Shown here: piece by piece, positions 24,793 through 35,450 of the stretch | Numbering within the stretch: the stretch's first letter is position 1 | How the letters are laid out: every line of letters starts with the position of its first letter | Assembly (NCBI GenBank): GCA_017654935.2 | Contig: CM065699.1 | Location: forward strand, 20,241,102 to 20,305,101 | DNA: 64,000 bases | Direction: 5' to 3' | From: Phymorhynchus buccinoides | Taxonomy: Eukaryota > Mollusca > Gastropoda > Neogastropoda > Raphitomidae | Notes under the pieces: generated by a model | The model's input: only the letters and a program-made list of their open reading frames with translations | Told to the model about the DNA's origin: nothing | Databases searched by the model: none | Program-made: the position numbers and the translations under genes

Positions 24793-25016
24793 ACGAAAAT
24801 GGTGTTTTACGTCCTCTTGGTCTGAATCAGACACATATGGGACATTTGTAAATACAAATATGGTGGGAACAATACTGGAGGCAATGCCCGGAGGCAGTAC
24901 GAAACCAGTAAAGTCCCGATTTTTTAATTAATACAGATAGGTGTAGCGGTAACCACGCCTCGGGTAAACCTCATCGGCTATGGCACCGCTACAAGTATCA
25001 GAACATAAATTATTGA
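24793..25016 (-). mobile_element. Family A SINE with U4-like head and 15-bp TSD
   Basis: Flanked by TGAGAAGGGAGGTTT on both sides, the second copy resuming the LINE frame. In sense it runs from the U4-like head (24992-24943) through TATCTGTATTAATTAAAAAA and the GGGACTTTACTGG body to GTCTGATTCAGAC and AGAGGACGTAAAACACC. The clear target duplication shows retroposition. Confidence 0.85.
24943..24992 (-). ncRNA. U4 snRNA 5' stem-loop-like SINE head
   Basis: In sense it starts GTAGCGGTGCCATAGCCGAT, then GAGGTTTACCCGAGGCGTGG and TTACCGCTAC. The outer eight bases pair perfectly (GTAGCGGT with ACCGCTAC). The kink-turn loop GAUGA/GA is identical to the other two heads. Confidence 0.75.
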
Positions 25017-26588
25017 GAAGGGAGGTTTGAAAATGATTAATGTTTATAATTTTCTATCAGCTATGAAAATATCATGGTTAAAAAGAATGTTTCGTTCTGA
25101 AGAGAACTTATATTGTAAAATTTTGACATGTATTTGTCCTGAAATGGATAAAATAACATGCTTTGGTAGCAACTATGTTACAGAAGTAATGAGAGCTTGT
25201 GATAATTTGTTTTGGTTAGATGGATTAAAACACTATAAAAATATATATGAAAAATGTAATCCTACAAAATCACAAGAATTTCTTGCTGAAAATATTCACT
25301 TCAATAGTAATATCATCAGGGATAAGAAAACAGTATACTTAAGAGAATGGTCAGAACATGACATCAACACCATTAAAGATCTTGTTGACACTGAAGGAAA
25401 ATTTCTAACTTTTAATAGCTTTAAAAATAAATATCCTATGGTTACAACTAACTTTCTTGTATACAATGGCATAGTGAGAGCTGTGACTAAGCATAGAGAA
25501 TCCTTGCAGTTAGAATTATGTAATAACTTAGCTAATGAATATTCTAAAGTTTGGAATTTAATTAAATTTACACCTACTAAAACCATATACCAGAGTATGA
25601 CAGACTGTGATACCACACCACCCAGTGTAAGAAAATGGCAACAGCGATATCCACAGACAGTCTTAAAATGGGAAAAAATATTCATAAAACATTTCAAAAC
25701 TACTACCGATTGTCAACTGCGGTGGTTTCAGTTGAGATTGTTACATAGACTCCTGCCCACTGAAAGATATCTGTTTTTATGTAAAATTTCAAATTCTCAA
25801 ACATGTACTTTTTGTGGCATAGAAGATGAAACTTTAGTCCATCTTTTCTGGACTTGTAACAATGCTCAGATTTTTTGGACAAACTTCATTTCTTGGATTC
25901 ATGACATTTGTGACCATACACAGAATTTTAATCTCTCAGAAACTCTAGTTTTGCTAGGATGGAAACAAAACAAAAAAAACAGATAAAGTCATGGATCTGA
26001 TCATTCTGTTGGCTAAATTATATATATATAAATGTAAGCTAAATAAAACAATCCCATGTCTGACAGCTTTTAAAAATTGTCTGAAAAGTCGCTACTGGGT
26101 GGAATTGTCTTGTCATTCGATGGAAGGGACTATGGAAAAATTTACATATGATTGGAACGCCTACAAACCTCTGATTGATAGCTGCGGGTGAAGAAAGTAA
26201 AGTATAACATAATAATAATAATTTTCAATTGTAATTGATATAACATGCCTTCTTGTATTTGTGGGTTCTTAAATTAGATGAATTTGGCCTGTTTACAGAA
26301 TGGAAATTGTAATGTTTTAATCTTTTGTTGTCAGCACATAAAAAAACAAATTTGATTGTGACTGACACCTAGGGAATCAAAATTGGATAAATGTTTTTGA
26401 TGTTGTGTTGTTTTTGGTTTTTTCTTTTTCATTCTGTTTAATGTTATTAGTTATTCGAGGAAATGGGGAAATGCATAAAACTACTTAGAGACATGTGTCT
26501 TTTGGTATGTAGGCTTTAGAAGAGAAAGTTTATATGAATGGGAGAGAGAGAGGGGGGAGGGAGAGAGGGAGGGAGGGAGAGAGGGAGG

Positions 26589-26630
<42 letters not shown>

Positions 26631-26948
26631 GAAAGAGAGTTTATGTATGTTCTATGGATATGTTTTTGTGAATGTATGTGTTTTCTATGAAAATCTGTAG
26701 TAATGTTATGTTAAATGTTCATGTTTGCTTACATATGGAAAAAAAAACACTCTTGGTAATCACTAAGTTATCGTTATACACAATTTACAACCCTCTCATT
26801 TCAACACTATTACAAACTCATCCACTCATGCACACTTTCAGTTTCAACTCAAAAGCACAAAGAAACTTTAGATTGTAAATGGAATTTATTGTTTGACTGA
26901 TTCATACATTTATTATACATATAATATAAATTATATAAATTAAATTAT

Positions 26949-27894
26949 TAACCCTCTTGTGCCTGACGCTCTGTGCTCTCAATCACCTCTGAAATCCTAA
27001 CCCAAGGGACGTCACTCCGTACAAAAGGGGGGGTAGTGTCAGAAAAATAATAAAATAAAATATACCCTACCAGATTTTGTGGGTTTTTTTGTTTTGAATG
27101 TGTTGCCGAGATGTCTGTCTGATATGCAAAATGAATTTCAAGATGTTATGGGGATGCATGGCTCCACAAAAAAAATCAAAATGCCAAAGTGTAGTCGCAA
27201 ACTGCATTCACTAGTCATTCACTGCCTACTTTTGCAGACTGTTGAAGCCTAACTCGCCCTAACTTGGGCTAAGACGACTGAAATGGAAATGTAGATCAAA
27301 ATCATTCACTTACCCTTTCACTTCATGATCTTATAATTCCTATCTTTCACAAAAAAAAGAATTTTCATCGCTGTCATCACTCGGTGGATGCAATAACGAC
27401 TCATCATCCATGATGTAAAAGTCGGGAAAATGCCGATGTCAGTAACACGACTTCAAAAATTCGCATCGATCGAACAAACACAAGCTCGCTGCCGAAATAG
27501 GTCAGAATACACTCCTTACTCATCACTTCGCGATCTCATAAGTCCCATATTTCACAAAAATAGGACTATTCATTGCTTTCCTCAGTCAATGGACGCCATA
27601 ACTGTTCGTCATCCATATTGGAAAAATCGCGAAAATGCCGAAGTCGGTCACTAATTTTCAAAAATTCATATCTTTCAAACCAATCGGCCTAGAAGCCATT
27701 GCAAGCAACAGGACGGAAGTGTAATCTATAGCGAAAGCGAGGCTGAAGCGCTCACATGACTGCCATGTGATAGAAACAAAATGGAAGCGCCCAAACCGGC
27801 CACATGGAATCCGTACGTTCCCGAACGTTCTAGACGTTTCCGATCCGATTTTTTTTTTAACGTTCACGACCGTTCACCGCACAAGAGAGTTAAT
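26949..27894. mobile_element. piggyBac-like non-autonomous element
   Basis: Ends TTAACCCTCTTGTGCCTGAC and CACCGCACAAGAGAGTTAA: inverted, with TTAA at each end. About 945 bp. No transposase frame; internal TTTCACAAAAA-type repeats occur twice. Confidence 0.75.
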
Positions 27895-27956
27895 AATAAT
27901 AATATGCTTAATATTGAAAAATGCATCTTGATGGATGAGTCTGTGGGAGAATGAAG

Positions 27957-28624
27957 GAATTGACCACAGTAATAACCTGCTCTTGCGACTCAAGGATAGG
28001 GGAAAGCAGAGTGGGAGGGGGGGAGAGACTCCTCTTCTTAGAACTAGATGGTCTAGACTTGGGCTCTTTCTTAGAGCTAGCCGAAGAAGAAACAGGGAGG
28101 AATTTCCCTTTATCGTCACGCCCTTGCTTGGGCGTAACAGAACCCGACACAACAACAGAAGGAATTGGAGTAGGGATAGGGTCGAGTGACGACATGACGC
28201 CGGGGGCAAAGACCGGCACAATCTCAAACAACAATTTCGAAAAAAAAAAAAAATTCAAAATATAATCAATTAATCAAGAAAATATCAAGTTAGATAGCGC
28301 TAGCCGACCAAACCTGAACCCCACTTGGTGTTAGGGACACAGAAAAGCCGGGATGGTGTAGAAACAGGCGGATAAACAATTTACAATGTAGAGGGAAGAA
28401 AAAACATGGCAGCCCCAAAGGTTGGAAAATTTATTCTGATTTGAAATAGCCGCTACGGAAGTGACGTCACCCGGATCATATCATCGGCTATATGCACGGT
28501 AACCGTGCCAAGGGAAGTGATTTTAGTCTTATTTAGACTATGTCTTTGGTAAATTGGCATTTGCCCCAAGTTGGAAGAGTAAACTCAGTTCGTAGTGAAA
28601 CGGTAACATGATAGAATAGATTGA
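27957..28624 (-). mobile_element. 5' fragment of a DIRS element
   Basis: Shares with the DIRS at 51376 the right terminus (TTCGTAGTGAAACGGTAACA, TGATAGAATAGATT), the terminal-repeat words TTTGGTAAATTGGCATTTGC and GGAAGTGACGT, and a gag start reading PGVMSSLDP and SSSASSKKEPKSRPSSSKK. Homology stops after EQVITVVNS. TGAAGGAATTG flanks both ends. Confidence 0.75.
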
Positions 28625-28783
28625 AGGAATTGTAGAACGGAGGGATGAGAGAGGGAAATAAAAAATTTTATAACAACTATAAAGATAGTGGTACGATCCT
28701 GGAGGTACTGCAATACCAGGAAAGTCCCGAAGATTTTAATAATCAAGATGATCAGCACTGAATCAACTATGGCTAACACCTCT

Positions 28784-28810
28784 CTGTGTGTGTGTGTGTG
28801 TGTGAGTGTG

Positions 28811-28842
<32 letters not shown>

Positions 28843-29063
28843 CGTGTGCGTGTTTTGTACAAGTGCTTGTTTGTACAAGTGTATGTTTGAATAAGCTTGT
28901 GTGAGAATGTGTTTTCTGTGTGTTTGATTAAATGTGTGTGGGTCTCTGTGTGTATGTCTGTGTGCAAGAACGCGTTCACTCGCGTGTGTGCACGTACGTG
29001 CGTCTGTGTCTGTTGTGCGTGTGTGTCTGTTGTGCGTGTGTGTGCGTGTGTGCGTTTCAATGC
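28784..29063. repeat. (GT)n microsatellite
   Basis: GT-rich from 28784 to 28850, then degenerate GT/GC to 29050. Confidence 0.9.
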
Positions 29064-29130
29064 TGATTGTAAAGCGCTTTGTGCTCGATAAAAAGCGCTA
29101 TATAAGTGTCCGTTTATTATTATTATTATA
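29064..29130 (+). mobile_element. L2-type LINE/SINE 3' tail
   Basis: Reads TGTAAAGCGCTTTGTGCTC, then AAAGCGCTATATAAGTG and (TTA)n, the same tail as the LINE at 46948. The rest of the element is missing. Confidence 0.75.
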
Positions 29131-29236
29131 AAGTAGATAGCAGGGGACACACAGGGCTCAACTCTGTTGGTTGGTTTTTTTGTAGACGACATGCTTTGCC
29201 CAGGGTGCATCCCCACAAGCAGGCGAGTATGTATAC

Positions 29237-29369
29237 CTGAGCTGTTGTGACGGTGATTTCCTGATCAGGGTGATTCTCACAGTGCAGGGTCAGAGTATTG
29301 CCCAGCTGTCCGTTGTCTTTGGCCGTTTTACAGATCTTCTTCCACAGACTGCTGCTCTCCGACAGAATG
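29237..29369 (-). CDS. ZNFX1: ZNFX1 exon e9 (linker to zinc fingers)
   Basis: One base completes Val with e8, then 44 codons; acceptor GTGTGTAG, donor CAG|GTATAC. ILSESSSLWKKICKTAKDNG and LTLHCENHPDQE match vertebrate ...VPLWSKIIHTLRENN and LCCQNHPE. The acceptor tract is a GT microsatellite rather than a pyrimidine tract. Confidence 0.9.
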
Positions 29370-29539
29370 CTACACACACACACATGCATGCATGCACATA
29401 TTCATGCGGATGCATATATACTATTTGTATGCACATGCACATGCATACGTACACACACTCTCACTCTCTTCCTTCAGACATGTTGTATCTCTGTCATGTT
29501 GTTGCACCTAACCTGAATTTCTCTTTGGGAGATATTAAA

Positions 29540-29632
29540 GTATACTTGAACTTAAACACACACACAAACATTCACACACACAAATATACACACTCTCAAA
29601 CATACACACTCACAAACATAGACACTCACAAA

Positions 29633-29714
<82 letters not shown>

Positions 29715-29830
29715 CACGCAAAAACACACACAGACAGACAATGTAATATTGCCTGAATCACTTTTTGTGGAAGGACGTTAAATTGAAGAACACACACACA
29801 CACACACACTCAAACCAATCTTGTTTCAAT
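29540..29830. repeat. (CA)n microsatellites with retroposon tail
   Basis: CA-rich from 29556 to 29735 and 29790-29812. Between them CCTGAATCACTTTTTGTGGA and AGGACGTTAAATTGAAGA, a retroposon 3' end also seen at 34915. Confidence 0.85.
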
Positions 29831-29950
29831 ATAATATTCCTAAAGGCGTACAATCCTTTTTGTGCACATGACAGACAGACAGACAGACATGATTATGCTC
29901 ACAAACACACTCACACACAATCCACACATCCAAGCCGCACTTTCACTTAC

Positions 29951-30122
29951 ACAAAATTCCCAAAGGCATACAGTCCATTGCGGGCGCGAGACAGAGCCAC
30001 GCAGACTCTGTTGTCCGTTCCGAGGAACCCCACTGCCCCCTTGTGGTTGCTGCGAACCAGGGAGAGAATGATGATGTCGCTTTCCTCCCCTTGGTAGTTG
30101 TCCACCGTCGTCACACGCACCC
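29951..30122 (-). CDS. ZNFX1: ZNFX1 exon e8 (helicase motifs V and VI)
   Basis: Two bases, 56 codons and two bases; acceptor TTTTCAG, donor [30 protein letters not shown] is motif V (YQGEE-DI) and [14 protein letters not shown] is motif VI (ALSRAR), both close to vertebrate VVDKYQGEENDIILLSLV and CVALSRAKKGMY. Confidence 0.94.
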
Positions 30123-30488
30123 CTGAAAACAGCAAACAAAACAGCTAAAAACTGTACACAAAATACCTGAAAACAGCAAACAAAACAGCTGAGAACTGCA
30201 CACAAAATACCTGAAAACAGCAACAACAAAACAGCTGAGAACTGTACACAAAATACCTGAAAACAGCAACAACAAAACAGCTGAGAACTGTACAAAAAAA
30301 TACCTGAAAACAGCAACAACAAAACAGCTGAGAACTGTACACAAAATACCTGAAAACAGCAACAACAAAACAGCTGAGAACTGTACAAACATACCTGAAA
30401 ACAGCAACAACAAAACAGCTGAAAACTGTCCAAAAAAATACCTGAAAACAGCAAACAAAACAGCTGAAAACTGAACAAAACATATCTT
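30123..30488 (-). repeat. ~46-bp minisatellite abutting the e8 acceptor
   Basis: About eight units of 43-46 bp: ACCTGAAAACAGC, AACAAAACAGCTGAGAACTG, TACACAAAAT. In gene sense each unit contains GCTGTTTTCAG followed by GTATTT or close to it. The innermost unit is the real e8 acceptor, CTGTTTTCAG|GG. The array therefore repeats the exon's own 3' splice site. Confidence 0.92.
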
Positions 30489-30550
30489 AAACCAATACAC
30501 GAATCACCTTGAAATACACACTGCAAAAACTGCAGACTTTGTTTTAACAC

Positions 30551-31289
30551 TACAGTGGAGTCCGGGTAAAACGAATTTTAAAGGAACACAGACTCAGTTC
30601 GTTGTATCAGGATTTCGTTATACATGTACATGTACAATGTATGTTGAAAACAAAAACAGTTCAAACACTCGCCAATGATAACCGAAAACATAAACTTGAC
30701 CAGTTTGGATCGTCTGTCTTAATCACGGGATGTACAAGGCTTGAAGTAGTTCAGCAGTGTTGTCTGACGCTGGTCTGTTTTGGCACACTTTTCAACAAGT
30801 TTGTCCATTAAGTGACAACACATCACACAAATTTAGTTTGTTATAGGCTTTCACGAACTTTTCGATCTTTATTTTGAGCGCGAATTGTAAAGCGACCTTG
30901 AGAAACCGAATGATCTGTAGGAAGCCTAGGCCTAGCAGACGACCCAGTGTGAATCTAAATGAGTTCACGCATGCGCAGTTCATATTTTCCAACTTCCTTC
31001 CTCTTGACAACACTTTCTAGCTTGGAGTTTGAAGGCCTAGGTTTTTGCAGCGCATCGCACAGGCTGAGTTCGTTATAGGCTATTTTTCCAAGTAAATAAA
31101 ATTATCCTGGGGCGTAGAACATGTGTTCGTAAAAAGCGGATGTTCGTTATTTCAAAAGGATTTTTTGTTCGTTATACCCATGGCTTTGCAAGTGACAAAT
31201 AGAAGGGCATTTGCCGGGAAATTGAAGTCAGTTCGTTAATCGCGAAATTTCGTTAAAAGCGAGTTCGTTATAGTTGGACTCCACTGTAC
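30551..31289. mobile_element. pogo/mariner-like MITE
   Basis: Ends TACAGTGGAGTCCGGGTAAA and GTTGGACTCCACTGTA are inverted. GTTCGTTATA and close variants recur in both subterminal regions. About 740 bp, no transposase. Confidence 0.75.
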
Positions 31290-31323
31290 ATATAATACCT
31301 GAAAACAGTACAGACTACAGCTG

Positions 31324-31567
31324 TTAACCCTTTCACTGCCAAAGTCGCATTTTAGCACCACAGTGATTTAACACCTATGTCACTAAAAGGCATCAAATTG
31401 GGGTCTATTATCCAAAGACCCTATTGTCTTAGTTTTGGGAAGTAAGGATAGACCTTATTTTATATCTGTCACAGAAGAATCCCCAATACTGCAGATGGAT
31501 TTTGTTCTCTACCCAGGTAAAGTTAATGGACATTTTTGGCTGAAATATGGCTGGTGGTGAAAGGGTT
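31324..31567. mobile_element. piggyBac-like MITE
   Basis: Ends TTAACCCTTTCACTGCCA and GGCTGGTGGTGAAAGGGTTAA, both with TTAA outermost, the piggyBac target. About 245 bp, non-coding. A near-identical copy is at 20068-20309. Confidence 0.8.
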
Positions 31568-31746
31568 AAAGTTTACACAGCACACTTTCAACTGTTGTAG
31601 CACTCACATAATTTACATATTTTATGGACTATATAAGGCGATACTTTTTTTTGGTTACCCCTGCACCTTATAATATGACTAATGTATAGTAAGAAACTAT
31701 CATAATAAAATCAAAATTTTGTGTAAAATCTTATAGTTTGTAAAAT

Positions 31747-31925
31747 ACAGTAAAAATCACTTGTCAAAATTGAAGGGACTGACATTTTATTTTGAGATAG
31801 CCAATATTTTGAGTTAAAAAGACTTTTCAACATAGAGATTATTATACTGGGACCCAAACATTATTGTGAGCTATCCAGTGTTTTCGAATTATCTGTTTTT
31901 TAGTCATCAGTTCTCCACTGTATGG
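31747..31925 (+). mobile_element. MITE family D, copy 2
   Basis: Ends TACAGTAAAAATC and GTTCTCCACTGTA. Shares ATTGAAGGGACTG, TTGAGATAGCCAATATTTTG and ATTATACTGGGACCCAAA with the opposite-strand copy at 20778-20968. Confidence 0.75.
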
Positions 31926-31984
31926 TACAGGTATGAACCAGTGATAAGAAGAAACAGGACTATCTCTATCTCTCTGTGTCGCTC

Positions 31985-32183
31985 TCTTGCACACACACAC
32001 ACACACATTATTGTCTAAGATCACTGTAAGGTGATAGACGTTAAATTAAAGAACGAACAAACACACACACATAAACACACACACACTATTGTCTAAGATC
32101 ACTGCGAGGTGGATAGACATTAAATTAAAGAGCAAACGAACACACACACACACGAACATACACACACGAACATACACACACAC
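31985..32183. repeat. CA microsatellites with duplicated GACGTTAAA tails
   Basis: Two tandem copies of about 85 bp containing ATTGTCTAAGATCACTG, GACGTTAAATTAAAGA and CA runs. The ends look like 3' tails of retroposons. Confidence 0.7.
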
Positions 32184-32370
32184 CTTTGTAAAACAGCTGA
32201 TCGTTCATGGCATTCTTCAAGGCAAACACCTGCCCAGAATACGCAGTGAGGATGGTGATGGCAGTGGGGGGATAGTCCTGCTGCAGCAAGTAGCGACACA
32301 GTCCCACACACAGCTCCGCCTCATGGACGTTGGACTTGCTGCTTGTTTCGCTGTTTTGGGATTCATGGAC
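32184..32370 (-). CDS. ZNFX1: ZNFX1 exon e7 (helicase motif IV)
   Basis: Phase-0 start after GGAACAG; 62 codons plus one base; donor AAAG|GTGTGTG. After a variable polar start it reads NVHEAELCVGLCRYLLQQ, then ITILTAYSGQVFALKN, matching vertebrate ITILTTYTGQLFCLRK. The donor is the first GT of a GT microsatellite, so it is weak beyond +2. Confidence 0.92.
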
Positions 32371-33013
32371 CTGTTCCGCCAATGATAATAAAGGAAGGAA
32401 ATAAATCATTAACTCACTCCGGACAAATTCCGAATAGACTCAGAACAGGAGAGCGGCCAGTCAGGGCCTAATTCCGAGTATTCTCGGAACAGCGATTTCT
32501 GAGTCTGAAACTCATCTGAATCCATTTTGTTCTTACTCCAAACCATGTTTTTAGAGTTACTTCTCTTTTTCACTCTTCCAGCCTTCGCTTCACTTATGCT
32601 TGGCACTTCTATTTCATTTGTTAATGTTAAAAATGGGTTTTTTAAATCGGCCCTACACGAGCTTCACAAATTGCTCCAATAAGTTTTTGTTAACAGTGAT
32701 AGCAATAAGGAGACTAATAATTCCGGTTTAATTGCCGGTAATCATTATTTAAAAATGAAAAATAAACTTGGGTCAACCAGTAACATTGTTGAAAAGGAAT
32801 CACAGACAGGGGTGAGTTTTGTTGCACTTTGTATTTGTTATCATTTTTTTCTAGGCAACCAAGGCAAGGCAAGGCAAGGCAAGGCAAGGCAAGGCAAGGC
32901 AAATGTTTTATTTCATACCCACTTGGGGCACAGAAATATAAAACAAAGTACACACATAGTTAAACAATCGAACATCAAAACAGAGTGATGTCTATATTAT
33001 GAAAACAACAAGT
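32371..33013. other. Intron with (CAAGG)n-tailed retroposon end
   Basis: A GGCAA pentanucleotide run at 32863-32902, preceded on the minus strand by AAGTGGGTATGAAATAAAAC, looks like the simple-repeat tail of a minus-strand retroposon. No exon seen. Confidence 0.55.
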
Positions 33014-33778
33014 ACAGTGAAACCCATTTAGTACGAGTACGGTTTAAACGAGAGCCCGTGTTTAACGAGTGGTTTCAAAATCCCCGACCACAAGCCTTCT
33101 TTTTCCTTGTTAAATAATTCTGCATACAACGAGCTCGCTACAACGAGCAACTTGCATATAACGTACAATTTATTGACTCCCAAAGTCAAGCTTTTATGCA
33201 AAAACTACGCGGTTAGAACGAGAACGCACTTACAACCACACCGCCATCCCAAAGTCAAGCTTTCTTGCACAACTACCTGGCTAGAACGAGTACACACTGA
33301 CAACAACATCGCCATCTTGACTGACCCCTCGATATGTAAGCGGCATTCTGATTGGCCGATATAACAACTTGGGTGTCTGCAGCGCAAGCAGACGACACTG
33401 GACTCACTCTTTGCGCACTGATCTTGTGACTTCCGGGAAATTTTAACTTTCTCTTAAAGCGCGTGTGTGGATTTTATGTTTTTGATGTTATCGTGTGTTA
33501 ATAAACTGTTTTAAAGTGTATGTAATCGGCATTAAAAACCCTATGGATACAGGATACTGGGCTTACAACCATGCTTTGTTGGGTAAGTGTGTTGTTTCCG
33601 TTTTTCTGTCTTTTTCACACTTTACCAACACGCACATCACAGTAGTCTGTAGATGTGAGGACCGATTGATAGGTTCGTCAGGGTTGCCAAAATCGATAAA
33701 ATGGTTTGAACGAGCAATGCTTACAACGAGTAAATTCGCCCTCTCCCCTGGAATTCGTACTAAACGGGTTTCACTGTA
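33014..33778. mobile_element. pogo/mariner-like MITE
   Basis: Ends TACAGTGAAACCCATTTAGT and ACTAAACGGGTTTCACTGTA are inverted. The subterminal word AACGAG recurs near both ends. No transposase frame. About 765 bp. Confidence 0.75.
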
Positions 33779-35223
33779 GATAACTAGGACAAATATACCT
33801 ATACCATATTACAAAAAAACAAAACATGTGACATTTTGTCCATACACATCATCGAAAAGAACTGTTTATAACTGTAACAAAGTGCTTAAGTTATCAAGAG
33901 TTTCTTATTTTTCGAGGAAAACAAAGCATTAAATTTATACGCATTTGGCCAGTAATGATGTGCACCTCAGGCAGTGATGTCTTGAATGGGTTAATGGGCA
34001 TGGCTTGAAATATGTGAACATAACATTTTGCCAGGGATTTGTTGCACATTTATGAGCATACAGTAGTATACCAAACATATATGCAAATACAGAAATGCAT
34101 TCACATTCACATTGCCATCTGATAGACGGTTCCGCACTATTCGTTGTAGAACCATTAGAAATTTAGCTAGTTTTGTCCCTAAGTCAGTCGAACTTCTCAA
34201 CAAGATCTCTGCTAAGACCAAATAATGAGGAATTATGTATTAGCTTAGGCCTAGAGGTATATCTGGTCAATCTGTACAGTAGTGTGTGTGTGTATGTGTG
34301 TGTCTATGTGTGTGAGCGTGCATGCATGCGTATGTGTGTGTGTGCGTACATGCGTGTGTGTGTGTGTGTGTCTGTCCGTCCATATGTCTCTATGTTTGTG
34401 TGTGTATGTGTGTAGAGAGAGAGAGAGAGAAAGAGAGAGGGGGGGGGGGCGCATGAAATGTTGGGAACGGGAAGGGACCAAAAATATGTGAAAGCTTTAG
34501 GTGACTTGGAGAGGGTGGGGGTTTGGGGTAGGGTAGGGGTGAACAATTGAGTGCGATAATAGAAATGGTGGGAAAGAGGGCAGTTCTTAATGTTTTGATA
34601 GTCGCTTCTATCGACCCTAACTATGTTCAAATGTTTTTTTGCAAAGCATGATTTGTCATTCATTTTTCCTTAGTTTTGTTTCCATTTTTCATGCATGCAA
34701 ATGTGTTTCTTTGATTGTATTGTGCTTGTACGAGACCACGCTGTAATTTCACCTAACGTGATAATAAAGTAGTTTTGACTTTGACTTTGACTTGATAATA
34801 AAATAAGTCACATACGTGCTACAGACATGCATACTCACAAACACACACACAATCTCACTCATAGTCACACTATTCACACTTACCCACACCAACATCACAC
34901 CACAATACAACATTGTCTGAATCACTTTTAGTGGAAGGACGTAAAGTCGAAGAACACACACACACGCACAAGCACACACAAACATGCATACACACGTTCA
35001 CCTAACAATTACACTTATGTCTATCTCTCTCTCATTCACACACACACACACACGCATGCATGCACACACACACACACACACACACACACTTTTCCCATAT
35101 TTTTAAACTCCATTTCAAACTCTTTTTTTAATTAAAGAAAACCACCAAAAAATATACAAAATACCAAGATGAAACTTTTTTTTAAAAACGCACACACAAA
35201 AACACCCAAGAAAGACAACCCAC
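33779..35223. other. Intron with microsatellites and retroposon tails
   Basis: (GT)n at 34280-34400 and (AG)n at 34414-34440; CA runs at 34838-34990 and 35036-35090. A retroposon-like 3' end (TCTGAATCACTTTTAGTGGA, AGGACGTAAAG) at 34915-34955 resembles the one at 29750-29790. No exon seen. Confidence 0.7.
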
Positions 35224-35450
35224 CTCGTGGTGAAACAAAAACACATCCTGCTTCATTCCCCTGATGTGGTCCCTGTCCAGTGTCGTGCCGTGATCCTGCA
35301 GCGCGGGGTACAGCTCCTCGTATTTCAGAAACTGCGACACCTCTGGCCGCATGCGATGCTGCACGCCCAGCGTGCTGTGGTGCAGACCGTTGTTGATCAG
35401 ACGCTCAAAGAGAGACAGGTCCAGCTTGTAGTGGATGCTCAATTCGTAGA
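35224..35450 (-). CDS. ZNFX1: ZNFX1 exon e6 (QHRM block)
   Basis: Two bases complete Val with e5, then 75 codons to GAG|GTGGGT. LSLFERL and LGVQHRMRPEV match vertebrate VSLFERL and LNYQHRMCPEI, the SF1 motif that contacts nucleotide and nucleic acid. The end DVFLFHHE corresponds to the vertebrate NLFFVEHN segment. Confidence 0.93.

Larger units (their letters stand above)
22528..26191 (+). pseudogene. Tx1/L1-like endonuclease-RT, frameshifted
   Basis: Recognisable pieces in order: endonuclease end with GRLDYFLITND and YRSDHSIISL; RT start NNKSPGSDGFTTEFLKFFW and NWRPITLLNTSYKI; QKGFLPGRYIGENIRLL; VDFQKAFGSISW; FADDTTVYLDG; and a C-terminal CTFCGIEDETLVHLFWTC zinc knuckle. Frameshifts or stops occur near 22960, 23811, 24092, 24240 and 25985, and a SINE splits the frame at 24790, so it cannot be active. 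Confidence 0.88.
22527..28674 (+). mobile_element. Tx1/L1-like LINE, broken and nested
   Basis: Flanked by the 14-bp direct repeat AACTATAAAGATAG at 22513 and 28675. The LINE is 5'-truncated within the endonuclease domain (first recognisable motif MGGDWN). Nested inside are a family A SINE (24793-25016), a piggyBac-like element (26949-27894) and a DIRS fragment (27957-28624). A (GA)n run is at 26540-26640. The whole block itself lies inside a family A copy. Confidence 0.8.
22448..28745 (-). mobile_element. Family A SINE split by the Tx1-like LINE
   Basis: The piece at 22448-22526 (plus-strand TTAACGTCCTCTGG, CACATATGGGACATTAATA) and the piece at 28675-28745 (TGGTACGATCCTGGAGG, CCAGGAAAGTCCCG) are adjacent in intact copies. 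The AACTATAAAGATAG duplication marks the LINE entry point. The U4-like head is absent from this copy. Confidence 0.75.

Noticed and set aside
28470..28515. Another U4-like head (CATCGGCTATATGCACGGTAAC)
   Set aside because: Only a few words match and the fold is not kept; it belongs to the terminal region of a DIRS fragment.
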